Shown here one piece after another: positions 8,170 through 18,280 of a stretch of 64,000 bases of DNA (its first letter is position 1; each line of letters begins with the position of its first letter). Source of the DNA: Persicimonas caeni (GTDB lineage Bacteria > Myxococcota_A > Bradymonadia > Bradymonadales > Bradymonadaceae); contig NZ_CP041186.1 of assembly GCF_006517175.1 (NCBI RefSeq), positions 3,871,074 to 3,935,073 of the forward strand. Direction: 5' to 3'. The position numbers and the translations under genes are program-made. The notes below the pieces were generated by a model that made no database searches, was not told the origin of the DNA, and saw only the letters and a program-made list of their open reading frames with translations.

Positions 8170-8802
8170 TCACATGCAGCTCAATTCATTGACGACTTCC
8201 TCGGTGGCGAGGTCCCAGGACGCTTCGAATGGAATCGAATGCTCGGCTCCACAAGCGTCTGTGAGTTGGAGTTCGGTGAGTTCGATCTCGCTCGAGAATT
8301 CTCCCTCCGGCTCGACAAGAAATCGCAACTCATTCTCCGTGGCCTCAGCCTCGACCTCGAGATCCGTGATATTTTCCACGCAATTGCTGCCGCCAGTTCC
8401 CCCGCCACCTCCGCCCTGACAAACTCGCTCGATTTCCCGGGCCAGAAGTGTCGCGGAACTTATTTCGGTCTGCCCGGGTTGGATTGTGATGGTGATATTG
8501 CCGCCGACGGAATCGATCGTGCTCTCGGCAAGATCAAACGAACTGCACTCCAGCGCGGCAGCTGGACAGGATTGACACGTCGAATCCGACGAATTCAGCC
8601 ATTCATCGGACCCGCAACTTTCCGTGACGTCGCTTGCATCGTTGCTCCCAGCATCGGCGTCGTTATTGACGTTCGAGTTCGGAGCGCCATTTGACGAGTC
8701 GCCACAGCCGAGGCCAGCGGTGAGACACAGAAGAATCGCGCAGATGGCGGTTTTCGGACGAAGTGATGGGGATGAATCTGGCTTCCTACAGCATGAGAAC
8801 AT
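8170..8802 (-). CDS. hypothetical lipoprotein
   Basis: About 210 residues. ATG 8802 follows a GGAGG ribosome-binding site with 7-base spacing and is preferred over the ATG at 8847. The signal peptide (AICAILLCLTAGLGC) has lipobox GLGC, followed by a low-complexity Asn/Asp/Ser linker (GAPNSNVNNDADAGSNDAS). The mature part contains Cys pairs (SCGSDEW, CQSCPAAALEC) and a glycine run (GGGGGGTGG). No domain is recognised. It lies 60 bp upstream of the IS-interrupted lipoprotein on the same strand, so the two were probably co-transcribed, and may form a surface pair. Confidence 0.75.
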   Translation of the reverse strand: MFSCCRKPDSSPSLRPKTAICAILLCLTAGLGCGDSSNGAPNSNVNNDADAGSNDASDVTESCGSDEWLNSSDSTCQSCPAAALECSSFDLAESTIDSVGGNITITIQPGQTEISSATLLAREIERVCQGGGGGGTGGSNCVENITDLEVEAEATENELRFLVEPEGEFSSEIELTELQLTDACGAEHSIPFEASWDLATEEVVNELSCM

Positions 8803-9069
8803 CGAAATGCCTCCAGATAGAGATCGTGTGGTGGTGTTCGCGAACAACCAGCCAAGATGGATGTGGACAGCGCCCGCGAGTTTTTGACGGCGGTGTGTCT
8901 ACTTTTGCCACCCCTGTGTTGTGAAATTGTGAGATGTGGATGCTCTTTTCGGCGACTTGTGTCGACGAAAGCCGGTGATGGCTTTGTTCGGAGGCTACAG
9001 GGGGAAGGGGGGGGGGCTGTCAACGAGCGTCGACAAACTGCGGGCGGGCCTACGTCATTTAGTCCTAAA

Positions 9070-10278
9070 TCAGGAGGTCGGCGAACCCACACCCGGCACG
9101 TTCATGTCCGAGTGGGCCTGAATCCATCGCAAGATGTCGTCGCGATGTACCATGCCGCGAAACTCGCCGTCGTGGAGCACGGGGAGCTGGTCGCGGCTGT
9201 GGCGAAGCATCGTGCGCAGCACGTCGCTCACGTCGTCTTGTAGTTGGGCGGTGTCGGTCTCATCGGCCGGGGTCATCACTTGGGTGATTGTGGTGTCGCT
9301 CCAGTCGTCTTGGTCGACCTTGTGGATGTCGGAGAACTCGACCATGCCGCGGTAGTCGGCGCCGTCGACCACCGGCAGGCGCTCGATGTCGCCCTCGAGC
9401 AGGTAGTCGTCGATGAGTGTGTTGATCGACAAGCTCGAGGGCACGGTCTGCCCCCCTTCGCGCACCAGGCGGCTGACTTGGACGCCTTCGAGGGCCTCAT
9501 CGAGCAGCAGTTGGGTGTAGGAGGCCATCGCCGAGCGGCCAAGAAACCAGCCGATTACTGCCAGCCACAAGCCGCCGATGAATCCGCTGCCCAAAAACGG
9601 TACCTCGATGCCGAAGATCATCGCCACGCCCACGCCCACCAGCGTCCACGAGATGAGGCGAGCGACCGCGGCCGACCAGCGCGTCGCCTTCTTGAGGTCG
9701 CCGGTCGCTTTCCACAGGATGGCGCGAAAGACGCGGCCTCCGTCGAGCGGAAGCGCCGGGATCATGTTGAAGACGGCCAGCAAAATGTTGATCGGACCCA
9801 CCCAGGCCAGCACCGAGGCGGTGGGGCCGAGCTCGGTGAACGCCTGCATCTGGGCGTCTACCCCGCCGGCGTCCACGGGCATGAGCAGGTTGAACCACCA
9901 CAAGAACAAAATGCCCAACACGAGACTCATCAGCGGGCCGACCCCGGCGATGACGATCTCGCGCCACGGGGTGTCCGGCTCTTCCTGAATGTCGGAGACG
10001 CCGCCGAACAAAAAGAGCGTGATGCTTCGCACCGGCAACCCGTAGGCCTTGGCGGTCAGCGAGTGGGCCAGTTCGTGGGCCAGAAGGGACAAGAAGAAGA
10101 CGACCGCGGCGGCCAAGGACACCGTCCACAACAGCAGCGGACTCCAGCCAGGGTGCCATTCGGGGTAGACGCCCACGGCCAGGTTGACCACGATCAGCGC
10201 GAAGATGACCAGCACGCTCCAGTTGAGCTTGATGCTGATGCCAAACAAACGACCGAGACTCAACGATTCGCGCAACAT
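9070..10278 (-). CDS. site-2 protease family (M50) with two CBS domains, Rip3-like
   Basis: About 402 residues from ATG 10278 (MLRESLSLGRLFGISIKL, the usual N-terminus of this family); the longer frame to 10542 is rejected. The zinc-binding HELAH is near residue 68 and the third ligand in PLDGGRV follows in a later membrane helix. At least five hydrophobic helices surround these motifs. The C-terminal third has two CBS modules (ending LPVVDGADYRGMVEF and LPVLHDGEFRGMVHR), which in relatives bind adenosyl nucleotides. The protease cleaves membrane-embedded substrates, often anti-sigma factors or signal-peptide remnants. No anti-sigma gene is adjacent. It is divergent from thiI, with about 220 bp between starts. 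Confidence 0.93.
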   Translation of the reverse strand: MLRESLSLGRLFGISIKLNWSVLVIFALIVVNLAVGVYPEWHPGWSPLLLWTVSLAAAVVFFLSLLAHELAHSLTAKAYGLPVRSITLFLFGGVSDIQEEPDTPWREIVIAGVGPLMSLVLGILFLWWFNLLMPVDAGGVDAQMQAFTELGPTASVLAWVGPINILLAVFNMIPALPLDGGRVFRAILWKATGDLKKATRWSAAVARLISWTLVGVGVAMIFGIEVPFLGSGFIGGLWLAVIGWFLGRSAMASYTQLLLDEALEGVQVSRLVREGGQTVPSSLSINTLIDDYLLEGDIERLPVVDGADYRGMVEFSDIHKVDQDDWSDTTITQVMTPADETDTAQLQDDVSDVLRTMLRHSRDQLPVLHDGEFRGMVHRDDILRWIQAHSDMNVPGVGSPTS

Positions 10279-10496
10279 AGGCAGATCACGACTTGAGGGA
10301 AGCGAAGCATTTTCGAGCACCTCAGTGCTGCACGCCGAAAATGTGCACTCGATCGGCCAATGCAATCGCTGCCGTCGCGCCTCGTTCCCCCCTGGTCGGC
10401 CTCTCGTCGACACCTCCCCCTTGACTCTGCTGGCCCAGTTGGCCATGAAATGCCCGAGCTGATTCGTTCGTTGGGGAGTCCGAACGTCAGCCTTTC

Positions 10497-12011
10497 GTGT
10501 TTCAAACCGACGCTGTGGAGTATTTCGTGTCGAAGCCAGCAAAAAGCCGCAGAACCAATATCTTGCGCCTGTCCGGCGAGTTGGGGATCAAGTCGCCGCA
10601 GGTCCGCAAGCGCTTCCAGAATCGACTGGTGCACAATATCCACGATGCGCTCCGACGCGCCGAGGTCGACTACGAGTTGCACCGGCAATGGGCGCGTATC
10701 GACGTGGAGTCTGACGACGAGCGCGCCGGCGAGATTCTTGCGCGCATTTACGGCATCAAGGGCGTGGTCCCGGCGACGCGCTACTCCTGGGAGACCCTCG
10801 ACGATATCCTCGACCTGGGCGAGCAGCTCTACGCCGAGCGCGTCGAGGGCAAGAAATTCGCCGTGCGCGCTCGCCGCGTGGGCAACCGCGACGGGATCGA
10901 CTTCCAGTCGGGCGACGTCAACCGGCAGTTGGGCGCGAGGCTCTTCGACGCCAGCGCCGGCGTCGACCTCGACCACCCCGAGGTGGTCGTGGGCGTCGAG
11001 ATCCGCGAAGACGAGGTCTTCTTTCTGGACGAAGAGCTTCCCGGGCCCGCCGGCCTGCCCATGGGCACCGAGGGCAAGGCGCTGTGCTTGATGAGCGGCG
11101 GGTTCGACTCGGCGGTGGCTGGCTGGATGATGCAAAAGCGCGGCATCGATCTCGACTTCTTGTTCTTCAACCTCGGCGGGCCCGCCCACGAGCGCGGGGT
11201 GCGCGACGTCACCAAACGGCTGTGTGAGTTGTGGTCGAACGGCTACGCCGCCAAGCTGCACGTGGTCGACCTGCGCTCGCTGGTCGCCGAGATGAAGCAG
11301 AACGTGCGCGGAAGCTACTGGCAGCTCTTGCTCAAGCGCCTGATGATGCGCGCTGCCCACCTCCTCTGCGTCGAGCAGGGCTACCCGGCGATGATCACCG
11401 GCGAGTCCGCCGGGCAGGTTTCTTCGCAGACGCTGATGAACCTGGCGGCGATCCAGCAGCCCATCCCGACGCCGATCCTTCGCCCGCTGGTCGGCCTGAA
11501 CAAAAACGACATCACCGAGCTCGCCCGCCATATCGGCACTTTCGATATCTCGGCGAGCGTGCCCGAGTTCTGCGCGCTCGACGGCGGCCGGCCGGTCACC
11601 ACCTGCACTCCCGACAAGCTCGACGTGGAGGAAGCCCGCGTCAGCCAGACGCTCCTCGAGACCCTGGTCGAAAAGCGTCGGACCCACGATGTGCTCGAGA
11701 TGGCCTCGGGCGACGAGATCGTCGACGTCGAGATCAACCGCGTGCCCGAGGGGGCCGTGGTGCTCGACCTGCGCACACACGTGGCTGACAACGCCTGGTC
11801 GTACCCCGACTCCGTCCACCTGCCCTTCGAGAAGGCGATCGAAAACGTCGCCTACCTGCCCAAAGAGGGCACCTACCTGCTCTGCTGCGAGGTGGGGCTC
11901 AAGAGTGCGTTTCTAGCCGAGCAAATGCGCCGCGCCGGCTTCGAGGCGTATAGCTTCCGCGGCGGCACCCACGCGCTGAAGCGTCACCAGAAAAAGCAGC
12001 AGACGGTGTGA
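10497..12011 (+). CDS. thiI: tRNA sulfurtransferase ThiI with C-terminal rhodanese domain
   Basis: A 504-residue protein. An N-terminal ferredoxin-like/THUMP region (residues about 20-170) binds tRNA. A PP-loop ATP-binding motif SGGFDSAVAG starts near residue 200, and the AANH-type domain follows with MITGESAGQVSSQTL. A rhodanese domain ends the protein with the persulfide-carrying Cys in LLCCEVG (residues 462-463). The enzyme makes 4-thiouridine at tRNA position 8 and in some bacteria also sulfurates ThiS for thiamin synthesis; the rhodanese extension is needed for both. No thiamin gene or cysteine desulfurase is nearby. The start is GTG 10497, with GTG codons at 10515 and 10527 as alternatives; no clear ribosome-binding site decides. 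Confidence 0.96.
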   Translation: MFQTDAVEYFVSKPAKSRRTNILRLSGELGIKSPQVRKRFQNRLVHNIHDALRRAEVDYELHRQWARIDVESDDERAGEILARIYGIKGVVPATRYSWETLDDILDLGEQLYAERVEGKKFAVRARRVGNRDGIDFQSGDVNRQLGARLFDASAGVDLDHPEVVVGVEIREDEVFFLDEELPGPAGLPMGTEGKALCLMSGGFDSAVAGWMMQKRGIDLDFLFFNLGGPAHERGVRDVTKRLCELWSNGYAAKLHVVDLRSLVAEMKQNVRGSYWQLLLKRLMMRAAHLLCVEQGYPAMITGESAGQVSSQTLMNLAAIQQPIPTPILRPLVGLNKNDITELARHIGTFDISASVPEFCALDGGRPVTTCTPDKLDVEEARVSQTLLETLVEKRRTHDVLEMASGDEIVDVEINRVPEGAVVLDLRTHVADNAWSYPDSVHLPFEKAIENVAYLPKEGTYLLCCEVGLKSAFLAEQMRRAGFEAYSFRGGTHALKRHQKKQQTV

Positions 12012-12145
12012 ACTGACGAGCTCAGAGCTGCTGGCTCGACCTTTTTTGCATCTCTTTTCCTAGGTCCGAGCAGTTGTTTGCTGTAATTTGAGTATAGCCA
12101 ACTGCACCGTCTGCGGCCACCCATGCATCCCATTGCCGGTTCGCC

Positions 12146-12191
12146 CCCGAGGCTTCTGGCTTCATCAGCCCGAGGCTTCTGGCTTCATCAG
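12146..12191. repeat. perfect 23-bp tandem duplication
   Basis: The 23-bp segment CCCGAGGCTTCTGGCTTCAT plus CAG occurs twice back to back at 12146-12168 and 12169-12191. It sits in the thiI-to-kinase gap (12012-12254), which otherwise holds only a short minus-strand frame I do not support as a gene. Confidence 0.9.
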
Positions 12192-12254
12192 GGGGGAATC
12201 GTGTAGGGTCATTGGCTCCAATGTCGGACAATATGCTCGTGAGGATTGGGCGCG

Positions 12255-14303
12255 ATGAACGACGATCTCGAAGTGAACAGGCTGCTTGCTTCTCAGCTCG
12301 ACAAGTTCGACCTCTCGGTCGACGAACCTCCCACTGCCGAACAGTGGCGCCTATTTTTGGACGAGCTCGACGGCGTCTACGAGCGTGCCAGTGAAAACAC
12401 GCTCATCCTCGACGAGAACTTCGACAACCTCATCTCCCACGCGGTCGACGCGTTCGTCTTGCACGACACGAAGGGGCATATCATCGAGGCCAACCAGGCG
12501 GCCTGCGAGATGCTCGGCTATACCCGAGAGGAGTTCTTGTCGTTGCACGTCTCCGACTTCGAGATGGCCCTCGATCCGGGGGCCTTCTGGGACGACATGA
12601 CCGTCGACGAAGTCTTTACCGTCGAGGGGACCCATCGACGCAAAGACGGCAGCATCTACCCGGTAGAGACGCGAGTGGGCGCTTTTGTGGTCGACGGCCA
12701 GAAGGTCATCTTGGCGTTGTGCCGCGATATCAGCAAACGCAAGGCGGCCGAAGAGCAGCTCAAGGCGCTCAACGCGCGTCTGGAGTCGGCGCGCGACGAG
12801 GCGATTCAGGCCAGCCAGGCCAAGAGCACCTTCTTGGCGAATATGAGTCACGAGCTTCGCACCCCGCTCAACGCCGTCATCGGCTACTCCGAGTTTCTTA
12901 TCGAAGAGATGGAGGACGTCGGCGACGAGGATTATATCCCCGACCTCGACCGAATCTTGACCGCCGGGCGCCACTTGCTGGCGTTGATCAACGATATCCT
13001 CGACCTGTCCAAGATCGAGGCGGGCAAGACCGAGCTCGACATCACCGAGTTCGACCTGGAGCAGATGGTCGGCGACATCGAGTCGACCGCCCAGCCCTTG
13101 GCCGACAAGAACGACAACGAGTTGGTCGTTCAGGTCGTCGGCGAGCCTCCGCCCATGCGCTCGGACGTCACCAAGATCCGCCAGATTCTGTTCAACCTGC
13201 TGAGCAACGCCTGCAAGTTCACCTCCGAGGGCCAGGTGCGCCTGCGGGTGACCTGCGACGGCGACTATTTCGGCTTCGAGGTCAGCGACACCGGCGTGGG
13301 CATGAGCGACGAAGAGCTCGACCGGGTCTTCGAGGCTTTCCAGCAGGCCGACGCGTCGACCACCCGCAAATTCGGCGGCACCGGCCTGGGGCTGGCGATC
13401 ACCAAGCACTATAGCCACATGCTCGGCGGCTCCATCGACGTCTCCTCGGAGCAGGGGCAGGGCACGACCTTTCGTGTGGTGCTGCCGGTCGACTTCGAAG
13501 AGCGCGAGGTCGAGGTCGACGAATCCGCGCACACGGATGCGTTGCCCTCACCCCGAGCCGACAGCAGCGGGATTGTGTTGGTCATCGAGGACGACGAGAG
13601 CGCGCGCGACCTGCTCAGCCGTACCCTGCGCGGGGAGGGCTACAAAGTGGTCACCGCCACCAACGGCGCCGAAGGGCTGCATCTGGCCCGTGAGCTCGAC
13701 CCGTTGGCGATCACTCTCGACGTGCTCATGCCCGAGACCGACGGCTGGGGCGTGCTCGGCGAGCTGGAGGCCGACGAGAAGCTGCGTCGGATCCCGGTGA
13801 TCCTGATAAGCATGCTCGACGAGCGCCAACGCGGCTTCGCGCTCGGCGCCGACCACTACCTGGTCAAGCCCATCGACCGCTCGCGATTGGTCGACCTGAT
13901 CGGTGAGTACCGCCGCCGTGGCAGAGCCACGGGCCACTGCCTGGTAGTCGAGGACGACGAGGCCACCCGTGAATTGGTGCGCCGGATCGTCGAACAGCAG
14001 GGCTGGCAGGTCAGCGAGGCGACCAACGGCCAGGAAGGCTTGGACGCCGCCGCGCAATCACTGCCCGACCTGGTGTTGCTCGACTTGATGATGCCCGAGG
14101 TCGACGGGTTCGAGTTTTTGAGCCGGTTCCGCGCGGACGCGCGTTTTGCAGCGGTGCCCGTGGTGGTCGTGACCGCCAAGGAGCTGACCTCCGAGGAGGC
14201 CGACGAACTTGAAGCGGCCGCCTCCCAGGTCATTCAGAAGGTCAGCCGCGGCCCCGGCGAGTTGCTCGCCGAGGTGCGACGGGTGTTGCGCAAGCTCGGT
14301 TGA
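12255..14303 (+). CDS. hybrid sensor histidine kinase: PAS-HisKA-HATPase-REC-REC
   Basis: About 682 residues. ATG 12255 follows GAGG with 10-base spacing; a TTG at 12246 is less likely. There is no transmembrane segment, so the sensor is cytoplasmic. Order: a PAS domain (about 60-170, [20 protein letters not shown]), a short coiled-coil, HisKA with the phospho-acceptor His199 in [16 protein letters not shown], HATPase_c with the N box (NLLSNACKF), DTGVGM and GTGLGLAI, then two receiver domains. Receiver 1 has its Asp in [12 protein letters not shown] and Lys in LVKPIDRS. Receiver 2 has [14 protein letters not shown], but its end carries VIQKVSR where a KP pair is expected. The two tandem receivers suggest a phosphorelay or phosphate sink. 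No partner regulator or output gene is adjacent. A bidirectional terminator follows. Confidence 0.95.
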   Translation: MNDDLEVNRLLASQLDKFDLSVDEPPTAEQWRLFLDELDGVYERASENTLILDENFDNLISHAVDAFVLHDTKGHIIEANQAACEMLGYTREEFLSLHVSDFEMALDPGAFWDDMTVDEVFTVEGTHRRKDGSIYPVETRVGAFVVDGQKVILALCRDISKRKAAEEQLKALNARLESARDEAIQASQAKSTFLANMSHELRTPLNAVIGYSEFLIEEMEDVGDEDYIPDLDRILTAGRHLLALINDILDLSKIEAGKTELDITEFDLEQMVGDIESTAQPLADKNDNELVVQVVGEPPPMRSDVTKIRQILFNLLSNACKFTSEGQVRLRVTCDGDYFGFEVSDTGVGMSDEELDRVFEAFQQADASTTRKFGGTGLGLAITKHYSHMLGGSIDVSSEQGQGTTFRVVLPVDFEEREVEVDESAHTDALPSPRADSSGIVLVIEDDESARDLLSRTLRGEGYKVVTATNGAEGLHLARELDPLAITLDVLMPETDGWGVLGELEADEKLRRIPVILISMLDERQRGFALGADHYLVKPIDRSRLVDLIGEYRRRGRATGHCLVVEDDEATRELVRRIVEQQGWQVSEATNGQEGLDAAAQSLPDLVLLDLMMPEVDGFEFLSRFRADARFAAVPVVVVTAKELTSEEADELEAAASQVIQKVSRGPGELLAEVRRVLRKLG

Positions 14304-14334
14304 GGTGGCGCGACTATGTGATGCTCTGGCAACA

Positions 14335-14375
14335 CGAAAAAGCCCCGGCGATGTGAACGCGCCGGGGCTTTTTCG
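14335..14375. terminator. bidirectional intrinsic terminator
   Basis: CGAAAAAGCCCCGGCG (14335-14350) and CGCCGGGGCTTTTTCG (14360-14375) are perfect 16-bp complements with a 9-base loop. There are A/T tracts on both sides, so it serves both convergent genes (kinase and collagen-stalk lipoprotein). Confidence 0.93.
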
Positions 14376-14395
14376 TTGTGTCGCGATGGCGAGCC

Positions 14396-16042
14396 TTACT
14401 GCATCGTCACCGTCTCGTCGGTGCCGTTGGTGGTGGTCACCTGCAGGCTGTCACCACTGTCGGCAGGCACGAAGGTCTCGAAGCTACCATCGGAGTTGGC
14501 CGTCACCGACGACGACTCACTCGAAGCGGTGTTCGTCACGGTCACCTCGCCAAAGGGCTCGACCGCGCCGGCCTCGCCGCGTACGTTCGGACCCGACACG
14601 TTGATGTTCGACAGGTTGATGACCTTGGAGTACTCGTCGATGCTCATGCCGGCCACGTACTCGGCCGACATGAAGGAGTCGAAGCGCTGCAGCAGGTCGC
14701 GAAGCGTCTCGGCTTGCGGGGCGGTTTCGTACTCTTGGAATCCCCAGTGGACCAAGATGACCGTGCTATTGGCCGGCACGGTGATTCCCGTCCAGGTATA
14801 GTCGATGTCGTCGCCGCTCTTCGTCGGCTCGGCTCCCGGGAAAAAGAAACCAACCGCCGGATCGCTCTGGTCTTGATAGTTGACCAGCCACGAGTCGGTG
14901 GCGTCCACGATCTGGTCGCCGTTCGACGAGTACGTGACCTCGTCGTTGCTCTCGTCACTGCCGAGGTTGCCGCCGACGGTCACGTTGACCGTGACATCGG
15001 TGGCCGTCGAGTTGGTCAGAATTTCGGCGTAGCGAATGAACGAGCCGGTCTCGGGTACGAATACTTTGCGGGTGACCTCCACTCCAGCGAGGGGCTCGGG
15101 GCCGATGACGAACTCGCGGTCGTCCTCGAGGGCGGCGTTGAACGAGGGGCTTTCTTCGTCGATGAAGAAGGAATTGCCATCAATAGACAGCTCGAAGAAG
15201 CTGTCATAGGCATCATCGGTGCCGTCATCGACGACGCCGGCGCCTGCGATGTCCCACTCTTCGTCTCCTCCATCAGTAAACGTGATCGCGGGGATCGAGA
15301 GCGGTGTGCTGACATCATTGGGGTCGGTGGTGATGGGCGCGCCGGGATCGGCGGCGATCACTGGACCCTCGGAGCGGTCGGCGATGGCCGGGCCCACTTC
15401 GGCCAACACGAGCGAGAAGACGGCGTCGGTGTCGGTCAAGTCGATGGTGGCGGCACCGAGCGCGGTTTCGGCTTCGGCGACGCTGTCGGCGATCTCGGTG
15501 GCGGTGTAGTCGTCGACCGAGCGGCCCATCGGCGTCTCGATGATGTGCGAGATGACCTCGTACACGGCGTTGGTCGCCGCGGTGATGTCCTGGGTCTGCC
15601 CGCTCACGAAGGCTCGGTAGATGCCGTGGTCGGTCGGGGCGCTGGCGACCAGCCAGGGAGAGGCCTCCTCGATATCGACCAGGGTGATCTCGTAGGCGCC
15701 GTTGTCGTCGGTCAGGTCGGCGCCGGCGGTCGAAAACGGCATGCCGTCCGAGTCGACCACGTTGAGGGCGACCGGGGTGCTCGAGACGGCGCCGGTGCCG
15801 TCGTCGACGGTGCCCGAGATGGCGAACCCTTCAAAACCGGGACCTTCCGGGCCCTCCGGGCCTTGTTCACCCTGCGGACCTTCCGGGCCCTGTTCACCTT
15901 GCGGGCCTTGCTCACCCTGCGGACCTTGCTCCCCCTGCGGGCCCTGTTCACCCTGCGGGCCTTCGTCACCGGTGCATGCGCTGGCCGCGAGGCTCAGCGC
16001 CAGAACGACTAGCAGGCCTTTTGTCTTCAAGTTCTTAAACAT
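14396..16042 (-). CDS. collagen-like-stalk lipoprotein
   Basis: A 548-residue protein with a lipoprotein signal ([15 protein letters not shown]). Immediately after the Cys there is a run of collagen-type G-x-y triplets (GEQGPQ repeated, then GPEGPEGPG; about residues 24-68). The globular part begins with a carboxypeptidase-regulatory-like beta domain ([19 protein letters not shown]). Next is a region that may carry a long alpha segment ([19 protein letters not shown]), and the end resembles another beta domain ([20 protein letters not shown]). It is probably an outer-surface protein displayed on a triple-helical stalk. Collagen triplets usually trimerise, but prolyl hydroxylation is absent in bacteria. 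Function unknown. It is convergent with the kinase across a shared terminator. Confidence 0.85.
   Translation of the reverse strand: MFKNLKTKGLLVVLALSLAASACTGDEGPQGEQGPQGEQGPQGEQGPQGEQGPEGPQGEQGPEGPEGPGFEGFAISGTVDDGTGAVSSTPVALNVVDSDGMPFSTAGADLTDDNGAYEITLVDIEEASPWLVASAPTDHGIYRAFVSGQTQDITAATNAVYEVISHIIETPMGRSVDDYTATEIADSVAEAETALGAATIDLTDTDAVFSLVLAEVGPAIADRSEGPVIAADPGAPITTDPNDVSTPLSIPAITFTDGGDEEWDIAGAGVVDDGTDDAYDSFFELSIDGNSFFIDEESPSFNAALEDDREFVIGPEPLAGVEVTRKVFVPETGSFIRYAEILTNSTATDVTVNVTVGGNLGSDESNDEVTYSSNGDQIVDATDSWLVNYQDQSDPAVGFFFPGAEPTKSGDDIDYTWTGITVPANSTVILVHWGFQEYETAPQAETLRDLLQRFDSFMSAEYVAGMSIDEYSKVINLSNINVSGPNVRGEAGAVEPFGEVTVTNTASSESSSVTANSDGSFETFVPADSGDSLQVTTTNGTDETVTMQ
15838..15967 (-). 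repeat. collagen-triplet coding repeat
   Basis: Nine-base G-x-y-type units recur as 18-bp pairs encoding GEQGPQ or GPEGPE. The near-identical units make the tract prone to length change by slippage or recombination. Limits are approximate. Confidence 0.75.
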
Positions 16043-16147
16043 CTCTCGTACCTCTACTGCGAAAACCGAAATTTATAAGCGTAGAAGCTACGATAGACAC
16101 TTGTCGGTTAAGAGCAACCAAAAAATTTTATATTTCTTTAAGGTGAT

Positions 16148-16900
16148 TTAGCCCTCACCGAGCAGCTTCGACTTTTGAGGCTCGGGATAGGTCAGCCCGA
16201 ACTGCTCGATAGCGTTCTTCTCGATCACCTCGAGCATCTCGTCGATGTCGTCGGTCAGCGTGATCAACTCGAGATCTTCGGGCGAGATGGTGCCCACCTC
16301 GATCATCATCTCCTCGATGAACTCGAGCATCGGCTGCCAGTAGTCTTTGCCCATGATCACCACCGGAAAGTCGTGGATCTTGCCGGTCTGGATGAGGGTG
16401 AGCGTCTCGAAAATCTCGTCCATCGTGCCGAAGCCGCCGGGCAGGATCACAAAGGCGTACGAGTATTTGACCAGCATGACCTTGCGCACGAAGAAGTAGC
16501 GAAAGTCGATCCAGTCGTCGACGTAAGGGTTGGCCTCTTGCTCGAAGGGCAGCTGGATATTGCAGCCGATCGATTTGCCGCCGACTTCGTGGGCGCCGCG
16601 GTTGGCGGCCTCCATGATGCCCGGCCCGCCGCCGGTCATCACCGTAAAACCCTTCTGGGCGAGCGCAGCGCCGGCAGCGCGGCCAAGTTCGTAGTATTTG
16701 TGATCCTCTTTGAAGCGCGCCGAGCCGAAGACGGTCACGCACGGGCCGACGAAGTGTAGCTTTCGAAAACCCTGTATAAACTCCCAAGAGATGCGCAGCA
16801 GCCGCATAAATTCGAAGCGGCGGGTCTTGGGCCCCTCGAGAAAGCGAATCTCCTGCTCGGATTTGCGGACATGGTGTTTCTGAAGGTCTTTCGAGTCGTT
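16148..16900 (-). CDS. LOG-family (TIGR00730) Rossmann-fold protein
   Basis: About 250 residues from GTG 16900, which has an AGGA ribosome-binding site 6 bases upstream; a GTG at 16933 would add 11 residues. The nucleotide-binding segment [15 protein letters not shown] and the signature PGGFGTMDE match the lysine-decarboxylase-like LOG family (PGGxGTxxE). Characterised members remove ribose 5-phosphate from nucleoside monophosphates, including cytokinin precursors; the substrate here cannot be read from sequence. The N-terminal 50 residues are Lys/Arg-rich and longer than in short LOG proteins. It is divergent from the MscS gene, and an AT-rich gap separates it from the collagen-stalk lipoprotein downstream. 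Confidence 0.93.
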   Translation of the reverse strand, partial: NDSKDLQKHHVRKSEQEIRFLEGPKTRRFEFMRLLRISWEFIQGFRKLHFVGPCVTVFGSARFKEDHKYYELGRAAGAALAQKGFTVMTGGGPGIMEAANRGAHEVGGKSIGCNIQLPFEQEANPYVDDWIDFRYFFVRKVMLVKYSYAFVILPGGFGTMDEIFETLTLIQTGKIHDFPVVIMGKDYWQPMLEFIEEMMIEVGTISPEDLELITLTDDIDEMLEVIEKNAIEQFGLTYPEPQKSKLLGEG

Positions 16901-17008
16901 CACGACACTTCCTGGTTGGCTGAGGAGGGCCACTATCTGTTGTTTTTGTCGGCAGATAAGCTATAACGCAGCAGGTCAAATGCGTCCAATTTGGGCAGGA
17001 GGATTGTC

Positions 17009-18280
17009 ATGTTCGAACGAGGGAAAGAGCGAATGCGCACGGTGTCGCTGTGGCTGGCTGCCGCGGCGATAACCTTGACGTCGACGTCGGCCTTCGCACA
17101 GGCCGGGTCCGATTCGGCGGCCGAAAAGGTCGCTCCCGACGGCCCGCTGCCCGAGTGGGAAGAGTTCGTCGAAGGGGTCTTGGCCATCGATCTGTTCAAC
17201 ATCCCGGTGTGGCGGCTGGGGCTGTCGCTGTTGATGCTCCTGCTCGGCTTTTCGCTGCGCGGCTTTCTGCTCGACAAGCTGCTCACGCCGTTCAAGCTGC
17301 TGTTTGGGCGTACCGAAACCGAGATCGACGATCGCCTCCTCGAGGGAGTGCGAGGGCCGTTGGGCTGGGTGGTCAACCTGGTCGCCGTTTACTTCGCGCT
17401 TCTATTCTTGGAGCCGCCGGCCTCGCTGATGACGGTGGCGACGCTGGTGTTGCAGACGATCGGCACGGTGCTGGTGGCCTGGGTGGTCTACCGGGTGCTC
17501 GACGTGGGCATGCACGCCATGCTCAAGTACACCGAGCAGACCGAGTCGGAGATGGACGACCAGCTCGTGCCCTTGGTCATGCGCGTGGCCCGGGTCGTGC
17601 TGTTCATCATCGTGGGCATCGCGATCATCCAGCAGTGGGGCTACGACGTGACCAGCCTCATCGCCGGCCTGGGCATCGGCGGCTTGGCGTTTGCGCTGGC
17701 GGCCAAGCCGACATTGTCGAACTGGTTTGGCTCGCTGATGATCTTCACCGACCGGCCCTTCAAGATGGGCGACTGGGTGCGTACCGATGTCGGCGAGGGG
17801 ATTGTCGAGGAGGTCGGACTTCGGTCGACCAAAATCCGCACGTTCAGCGACACGCTGATCACGGTGCCCAACGCCGATATCGCCACCCGCGCCGTCGAGA
17901 ACTGCTCGGCCATGAAGAAACGTCGGCTTCGCACCCACATCGGGCTAGTCTATGGGACCAGCAGCGAGCAGATGGACGAGATCATCGCCAAGATCAAACA
18001 GCGCATCCTCGATGACGAGCGCATCGAAGACGAGTCGATGAAGGTCTTCTTCGAGGGATTTGGCGCAAGCTCACTCGACGTGCTCGTGCAGTGTTGGATG
18101 CTGACTACCGCCTATGACGAGTTCATGGAGATCAAGCAGGCGCTTTTGTTGGATGTGATGGCAATCGTCGAGGACGCCGGCAGCGGCTTTGCCTTCCCCA
18201 GCCAATCGGTCTATCTGGAGAATGCGGTGCGCTTCGAGGGGGCCGCAGTGGTGCCTGGCGCCCCCCACGAGCCGAACTAG
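17009..18280 (+). CDS. MscS-family mechanosensitive channel
   Basis: About 423 residues. ATG 17009 has AGGAGG at 16997-17002; the TTG at 16991 is not needed. The N-terminus has a signal peptide (AAAAITLTSTSAFAQ). Four hydrophobic segments follow, the last being the pore-lining TM3-like helix VTSLIAGLGIGGLAFALAAKPTLSNWFGS, a strong MscS signature. The cytoplasmic beta domain follows (RPFKMGDWVRTDVGEGIVEEVGLRSTKIRTF, TVPNADIA). Such channels release solutes on hypo-osmotic shock; the extra TM segments are typical of the larger YbdG/YnaI-like branch. Its stop overlaps the stop of the convergent gene at 18277 by sharing CTAG. Confidence 0.95.
   Translation: MFERGKERMRTVSLWLAAAAITLTSTSAFAQAGSDSAAEKVAPDGPLPEWEEFVEGVLAIDLFNIPVWRLGLSLLMLLLGFSLRGFLLDKLLTPFKLLFGRTETEIDDRLLEGVRGPLGWVVNLVAVYFALLFLEPPASLMTVATLVLQTIGTVLVAWVVYRVLDVGMHAMLKYTEQTESEMDDQLVPLVMRVARVVLFIIVGIAIIQQWGYDVTSLIAGLGIGGLAFALAAKPTLSNWFGSLMIFTDRPFKMGDWVRTDVGEGIVEEVGLRSTKIRTFSDTLITVPNADIATRAVENCSAMKKRRLRTHIGLVYGTSSEQMDEIIAKIKQRILDDERIEDESMKVFFEGFGASSLDVLVQCWMLTTAYDEFMEIKQALLLDVMAIVEDAGSGFAFPSQSVYLENAVRFEGAAVVPGAPHEPN

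Noticed and set aside
9244-10296. 350-codon plus-strand frame over the site-2 protease gene
   Set aside because: Shadow frame of a clear M50 protease with HELAH and LDG motifs; its His/Gln/Asp/Arg-rich composition is typical of antisense frames.
12022-12231. 69-codon minus-strand ORF between thiI and the kinase
   Set aside because: Includes the 23-bp duplication, no ribosome-binding site, no recognisable features.
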